This document shows, piece by piece, positions 7,004 through 10,219 of a stretch of DNA of 10,219 nt. Position numbers and translations under genes: made by a program. Below the pieces are notes generated by a model. The model worked only from the letters and a program-made list of their open reading frames with translations. It was not told where the DNA came from and did not search any database. Where the stretch lies: assembly GCA_964516325.1 (NCBI GenBank), contig CAZFAP010000175.1, forward strand, positions 1 through 10,219. The letters run 5' to 3'. The stretch comes from CAZFAP01 sp964516325 (GTDB lineage: Bacteria; Auribacterota; JABMQX01). How positions within the stretch are numbered: position 1 is the first letter of the stretch; every line of letters starts with the position of its first letter.

Positions 7004-8626
7004 CTATCCTATCTTGCCGACGTAGTTCGGGAGGAGCACCGGTGAGACTCTGCTGTTCCTGACGCCCGCCTTCTCAAGCTCCTCGTGGAACTTTCGCACA
7101 TGCCGGAGCGTCAGCTCCCCAATCTTCGTTTCCCTCGCTTTCAGCGCTGCATTTCGCCCAGCGATGCGGCCGAAAACACAGATGTCGAGAAGAGAGTTTC
7201 CCATGAGCCGGTTGATGCCGTGTACACCGCCGGAAACCTCTCCCGCCGCGTACAGGTTTGGGACGGCGGTCTCGGTGTTGGTGTTGATCGTGATGCCCCC
7301 GTTCTGGTAGTGCAGAGTGGGAAAGACGAGCATTGGTTCTTTTGATATGTCAATGTCGTGCCGGGCAAACTGCCGGTACTTCGCCGGGAAATCGCGCGCG
7401 ACAGTTCCCTGCCCCTTCAGTATGTCAATCATCGGAGAGTCGAGCCAGACTCCAACCCTCCCCGTCGGCGTCCGAATCCCTTTGTTCCGCTGGGTGCATT
7501 CCCGGATGATGGCGGATGACTCCACGTCTCGCGTCTCCAGGGGATAGACGAATTGCTGACCCTCGGCATTGATGAGCTGAGCTCCCGCACCTCTGATTTT
7601 TTCCGTGATGAGCAGTCCCGCATTTTGCTCGGGGAAGGCCGCCCCTGTCGGATGAAACTGGGTTGCCTCCAGGAAACGCAGGGATGCCCCTGCTCGGTAG
7701 GCAATGACCAATCCGTCGGCGGTGGCGCCGTAGTGGTTGGTGGTCGGAAATCCCTGGATGTGCAGCCGCCCGATCCCCCCGGTGGAGAGAATCGTGGTTT
7801 TCGCTCTGACGATGGTGTAATTCTCGGTCTCAAAATTGAACAGAACAGCCCCGGCGCATTTGCCCTCATGGTCGAGGATCAGCTCGACCGCGGGGGCGAA
7901 TTCGATGACCTGGATGTCCGTGCGGTTTCTCACCTCGTCGCGGAGCGTCCTCATGATCTCGGCGCCGCTCATGTCCCCTGCGGAGTGCATCCGCTTTCTG
8001 GAGGTGCCTCCGCCGTGGAGCGTTCGCATCGTCCCGTCCGGATTCTTGTCGAACATCGTCCCCAGGTTCTCCAACCACTGGATCACGGACGGCGCGCTCC
8101 GAGTGAGCGTCATGACCAGTTGCGGGTCATTCGTGAAGTGCCCGCCCCCCATGGCGTCGAGGAAGTGAATCGCGGGCGAATCGTTCGGCTTATCTCCCGC
8201 CTGTATCCCTCCCTCCGCCATCATGGTGTTGGCGTCTCCGTGGCGGAGCTTTGTCGCAATCAAAACCTTTGCCCCATTCTGCTGCGCGAGCAGCGCAGCG
8301 GCGGAGCCCGCTCCTCCTCCCCCAATGATTAGCACATCCACATCGTAGTCAGTTTTCGAAAGGTCTATCGCCGCAACGTCGAGACTGCTTCTGGCCTCCA
8401 GCAGGTCGGCAAGCTCGTTGGGAACAATCTTCCCCTTGCTGGCGCCCATGGCGAGCTCCCGTTTTGCTCCTTCTTTGTAATCCGGGTGAAACTCCTTCAT
8501 GAGTTTCATCCCGTCCTCGGGCGACAGAGCGGGAAAGTGCTTTCCCTCTTTCGACCGCTGCACCCGCTCTGGCCGGGTCGCCTCGACCTTCTTGATCAGC
8601 TCCTTCATGTGGGGTTCATATCCCAT
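7004..8626 (-). CDS. Fumarate reductase/aspartate oxidase-family FAD flavoprotein, anchorless type
   Basis: A 540-residue soluble flavoprotein. Residues 1-95 are an extra N-terminal extension (with FHPDYKEG and ELADLLEA). An FAD-binding Rossmann motif, DVLIIGGGGAG, lies at 97-107. The catalytic set of the FrdA/SdhA/NadB family is present: QFHPTG (H325), EKIRGAGA (R345), LHYQNGG (H439) and NRLMGNSL (R473), with AAGEVSGGVHG before the last. In FrdA/SdhA a His in the SHTxxAEGG segment binds FAD covalently. Here the segment is ANTMMAEGG, with N133 in that place, so FAD should be non-covalent, as in NadB or soluble fumarate reductases. The protein ends soon after the FAD domain and lacks the long helical C-terminal domain of FrdA. 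It is the second gene of an operon, 17 nt after the iron-sulfur gene. The reaction is probably fumarate reduction or succinate oxidation; another enoate substrate cannot be excluded. Confidence 0.85.
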   Translation of the reverse strand: MGYEPHMKELIKKVEATRPERVQRSKEGKHFPALSPEDGMKLMKEFHPDYKEGAKRELAMGASKGKIVPNELADLLEARSSLDVAAIDLSKTDYDVDVLIIGGGGAGSAAALLAQQNGAKVLIATKLRHGDANTMMAEGGIQAGDKPNDSPAIHFLDAMGGGHFTNDPQLVMTLTRSAPSVIQWLENLGTMFDKNPDGTMRTLHGGGTSRKRMHSAGDMSGAEIMRTLRDEVRNRTDIQVIEFAPAVELILDHEGKCAGAVLFNFETENYTIVRAKTTILSTGGIGRLHIQGFPTTNHYGATADGLVIAYRAGASLRFLEATQFHPTGAAFPEQNAGLLITEKIRGAGAQLINAEGQQFVYPLETRDVESSAIIRECTQRNKGIRTPTGRVGVWLDSPMIDILKGQGTVARDFPAKYRQFARHDIDISKEPMLVFPTLHYQNGGITINTNTETAVPNLYAAGEVSGGVHGINRLMGNSLLDICVFGRIAGRNAALKARETKIGELTLRHVRKFHEELEKAGVRNSRVSPVLLPNYVGKIG

Positions 8627-8634
8627 AGTCCATT

Positions 8635-8639
8635 TCCTT
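8635..8639 (-). promoter_or_regulatory. Ribosome binding site of the flavoprotein gene
   Basis: On the minus strand AAGGA lies 8 nt before the ATG at 8626. A second in-frame ATG at codon 7 has no such site, so MGYEPH is preferred as the N-terminus. Confidence 0.65.
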
Positions 8640-8643
8640 CAAT

Positions 8644-9324
8644 CTACGGAGCTTCGATGTCCCGTTTGGCGTACAGCTTTTGGAGAGAGGCCTTGTCCGT
8701 CTTGGACAGCTCTTCCAGTTCCATGTCGTATTTGCCTTCTTCCATTTCTTTCACTCGATCCGCCAGATGCTGAGCCTTCGGGGTTATGTATTTCGCATAG
8801 AGCCGTCGTGCCAGAAGCCCGACGTGGTATTGCACGATCTCCGCCGGGCAGCGAGAGGCGCACAGTCCGCACATGATGCACTCGAACGACAGCTTCGCCG
8901 CTTTCTCAATGTCGCCCCTGAGCGCTGTCTGCACGTAGTCCATCACCTCAAGTTCCTGCGGGCAAATCTTCGTGCACGAGTTGCAGCACACGCACCGGGC
9001 GATTTCGGGATACAGGCTCAGAATCGTCGGAGGGTCCGCCCGGAGTTGCTCGATGTCATAGATCGCCTTATTTGCCGGGAAAAAGGGAATCTGCGTCAGC
9101 GACATGTTCGCCTCAATGACCGTCTGACAAGCCAACCCCGGCTGAATCTTATAGCTGTCGCTGAGCCTATAGACCGTGCCGCAAGCCCCGCACACGCCGC
9201 CCCGACATCCGCACCCGCGGATGAACTTGTACCCGGCGTATTCCATCGCCTTCATGATTGTCAGCGTCGCCGGGACGTGGTACTGCTTGCCCATAATATA
9301 AATAGGTATCATCTCGTTCGTCAT
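8644..9324 (-). CDS. Iron-sulfur electron-transfer subunit, one [2Fe-2S] and two [4Fe-4S] motifs
   Basis: A 226-residue protein without signal peptide or membrane segment. Residues 38-48 hold the plant-type [2Fe-2S] motif CGCRGGVCGAC, with a fourth or fifth ligand at C66 (GLACQT). Two classical [4Fe-4S] motifs CxxCxxCxxxCP follow: C111, C114, C117, C121 and C149, C152, C155, C159. SdhB/FrdB instead have one [4Fe-4S] and one [3Fe-4S] site. The arrangement is closer to the iron-sulfur part of thiol:fumarate reductase TfrB or HdrC/GlpC-type proteins, but no CCG domain follows. C38 and C113 are additional cysteines beside the motifs. The C-terminus (~185-222) is rich in charged residues and probably helical. 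The frame is open upstream to about 9615, but the ATG at 9324 has a good ribosome binding site and starts the conserved part. It is the first gene of a two-gene operon and probably passes electrons to or from the flavoprotein. Confidence 0.88.
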   Translation of the reverse strand: MTNEMIPIYIMGKQYHVPATLTIMKAMEYAGYKFIRGCGCRGGVCGACGTVYRLSDSYKIQPGLACQTVIEANMSLTQIPFFPANKAIYDIEQLRADPPTILSLYPEIARCVCCNSCTKICPQELEVMDYVQTALRGDIEKAAKLSFECIMCGLCASRCPAEIVQYHVGLLARRLYAKYITPKAQHLADRVKEMEEGKYDMELEELSKTDKASLQKLYAKRDIEAP

Positions 9325-9332
9325 TTTCCGTG

Positions 9333-9337
9333 CCTCC
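9333..9337 (-). promoter_or_regulatory. Ribosome binding site that sets the iron-sulfur gene start
   Basis: Minus-strand GGAGG, 8 nt before the ATG at 9324. It supports this start over longer in-frame options up to 9615, whose extra residues have no family resemblance. Confidence 0.75.
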
Positions 9338-9378
9338 GAATCGCGTAAGCTCGCTGTCGGTATCGTGTCCGGAGCCGC

Positions 9379-9434
9379 TGGCGAATCTTCAAACGTGCAC
9401 GAGCGATGTGTATTACGTTCGCATACATTCGCCA
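9379..9434 (-). promoter_or_regulatory. Nested inverted repeats in the leader of the redox operon
   Basis: TGGCGAAT (9379-9386) and its exact complement ATTCGCCA (9427-9434) flank 40 nt. Nested inside are AACGT (9392-9396) and ACGTT (9415-9419). The element lies between the predicted promoter and the iron-sulfur gene start, so it would be transcribed as a folded 5' leader. It could equally be an operator, or chance. Confidence 0.35.
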
Positions 9435-9463
9435 ACGTCTCTGCGTGTCTTGCGTAGTTGGTT

Positions 9464-9491
9464 ACTCTATACTCTGCGCCCTCATTGTCAA
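9464..9491 (-). promoter_or_regulatory. Probable sigma-70-type promoter of the redox operon
   Basis: On the minus strand a perfect TTGACA (9486-9491) is followed after 16 nt by TAGAGT (9464-9469), which matches four of six -10 positions and overlaps a TATAGA. Transcription would begin around 9457, giving a 5' leader of roughly 130 nt. Confidence 0.45.
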
Positions 9492-9684
9492 GAAAAACTC
9501 TTCCATCGTGCTGAGTGAACCTGCACTTGACCCAACAAGATAACATCACAACACCGGCGGCGGGTTTCGGCGTCGAGGGGGCCGCGACCGCGCACGCGCA
9601 GTGATTCTCTGACATTTGTTTCGCCAGTCCCCTGCCATATCACTCTTCTCACGGTGCCCACCCCTCCGCGGAAAGGCGCCCGAT

Positions 9685-9717
9685 TTGACAACGGGTCGGA
9701 TATGCTCTAAATAGAAT
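9685..9717 (+). promoter_or_regulatory. Candidate promoter of the GH-A hydrolase gene
   Basis: TTGACA (9685-9690) is a perfect -35. The -10 is unclear: TAAATA (9708-9713) has the best spacing (17 nt) but a weak match, and TAGAAT (9712-9717) matches better but lies 21 nt away. The start codon is about 45 nt downstream. Confidence 0.4.
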
Positions 9718-9750
9718 GGAATCACAAACGAAAGGTCACGTTTTTTCTAC

Positions 9751-9756
9751 AGGAGG
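9751..9756 (+). promoter_or_regulatory. Ribosome binding site of the GH-A hydrolase gene
   Basis: AGGAGG lies 7 nt before the ATG at 9764, and the encoded protein starts with a signal peptide. Confidence 0.85.
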
Positions 9757-9763
9757 GACCAAT

Positions 9764-10219
9764 ATGAGATGGTTGGCATTTGGGATGGTAGCCCTGACAC
9801 TAACGGGCGCCGCCGCCGCGGCTACAGAGCTGAGCGTCGAGGGGACGCGGTTCACAGTCAACGGAAAGCCGACGTTTCTTCTGGGCATCAGCTATTACGG
9901 CGGTCTGGGCGCACCCGAGAAATCCATTCAACTTGATCTCGACGACATGCAGAAGCACGGGTTCAACTGGTTTCGGGTGTGGGGGACGTGGGCATCGTTC
10001 GGCAAGGATGTGACAGCGGTGGACGGCCAGGGGAATCCTCGGGAGCCGTACCTGGGCAAGCTTCGCTGGTTAGTCGCGGAGTGCGACCGAAGAGGAATTG
10101 TGGTTGACGTAACGCTGTCCCGCGGGAATGGAATAACGGGACCGGAGCGGCTTCAAAGTGCGGAGTTTCTCCGCCGCGGAGTTCAGACTATCGTCACGGC
10201 CCTCAAGTCCCAGCGAAAC
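9764..10219 (+). CDS. Secreted GH5/cellulase-like (GH-A clan) glycoside hydrolase, N-terminal part
   Basis: 152 codons are open to the right edge with no stop, so this is the 5' end of a larger gene. Residues 1-20 form a signal peptide (MRWLAFG, hydrophobic core, Ala-rich cleavage region AAAAA before TELSV). The mature start, VEGTRFTVNGKPTFLLGISY, followed by DMQKHGFNWFRVWGTW and KLRWLVAECDRRGIVVDVTL, has the beta1-beta3 pattern of clan GH-A (beta/alpha)8 barrels such as GH5 cellulase-like enzymes. The catalytic acid/base and nucleophile Glu lie beyond the window, so family and substrate cannot be settled. It diverges from the redox operon and is the third secreted carbohydrate-active gene in about 6 kb. 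Confidence 0.8.
   Translation, partial: MRWLAFGMVALTLTGAAAAATELSVEGTRFTVNGKPTFLLGISYYGGLGAPEKSIQLDLDDMQKHGFNWFRVWGTWASFGKDVTAVDGQGNPREPYLGKLRWLVAECDRRGIVVDVTLSRGNGITGPERLQSAEFLRRGVQTIVTALKSQRN

Larger units (their letters stand above)
9325..9763. other. Divergent intergenic region between redox operon and GH-A hydrolase
   Basis: A gene-free region of 439 bp. The open frame on the minus strand up to 9615 is continuous with the iron-sulfur gene but has no recognisable protein content. The 62-codon plus-strand frame at 9330 has no ribosome binding site. The region holds the candidate promoters of both divergent transcripts and the inverted repeats of the minus-strand leader. I see nothing definable between about 9500 and 9680. 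Confidence 0.6.

Noticed and set aside
6985..7005. Possible bidirectional terminator between the convergent genes
   Set aside because: Only about six interrupted base pairs, no T-tract on either strand, and the stem runs into the flavoprotein stop codon.
9325..9615. N-terminal extension of the iron-sulfur protein
   Set aside because: The extra 97 residues show no domain and GGAGG precisely precedes the ATG at 9324.

Overview
The window looks like chromosomal DNA of an uncultured, moderately GC-rich, probably anaerobic bacterium. Large secreted beta-helix proteins with calcium-binding linkers, solo CBM9 proteins and GH99-type enzymes are common in Planctomycetota, Lentisphaerota, Hydrogenedentota, Sumerlaeota and similar lineages. 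The sequence alone does not decide between them. There is no rRNA, tRNA, CRISPR array, transposase or phage gene.

Left part (1-3853): the 3' portion of a giant secreted right-handed beta-helix protein, cut by the left edge. It has three beta-helix units. Each unit closes with a 'SPCIDAGDP'-type cap, and the units are joined by Asp-rich calcium-binding linkers. Each coil is 69 or 72 bp and carries one Cys at the same position. A 215-residue beta-sandwich-like domain is inserted in unit 2. After the stop come a GC-rich hairpin, a short heptamer repeat and a gene-free stretch of about 310 bp.

Middle (4183-6966, + strand): two secreted carbohydrate-active proteins, a stand-alone CBM9-like protein and a GH99-like glycosidase fused to a glutamine-amidotransferase-like C-terminal domain. 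A strong stem-loop lies between them.

Right part (7004-9324, - strand): a two-gene redox operon, convergent with the GH99 gene. It encodes an iron-sulfur subunit with one [2Fe-2S] and two [4Fe-4S] motifs, then a fumarate reductase/aspartate oxidase-type flavoprotein. It has no membrane anchor or CCG-domain partner, and the flavoprotein has Asn where the FAD-binding His of FrdA/SdhA would sit. A 439-bp divergent intergenic region carries its probable promoter and a possible structured leader.

Right edge (9764 onward, + strand): the start of a secreted GH-A clan (GH5/cellulase-like) glycoside hydrolase, cut by the window end.

Taken together, three neighbouring secreted glycan-binding or glycan-cleaving proteins and a large extracellular beta-helix protein suggest a carbohydrate-foraging neighbourhood (inference). 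The redox pair may belong to central anaerobic metabolism and need not be linked to it.
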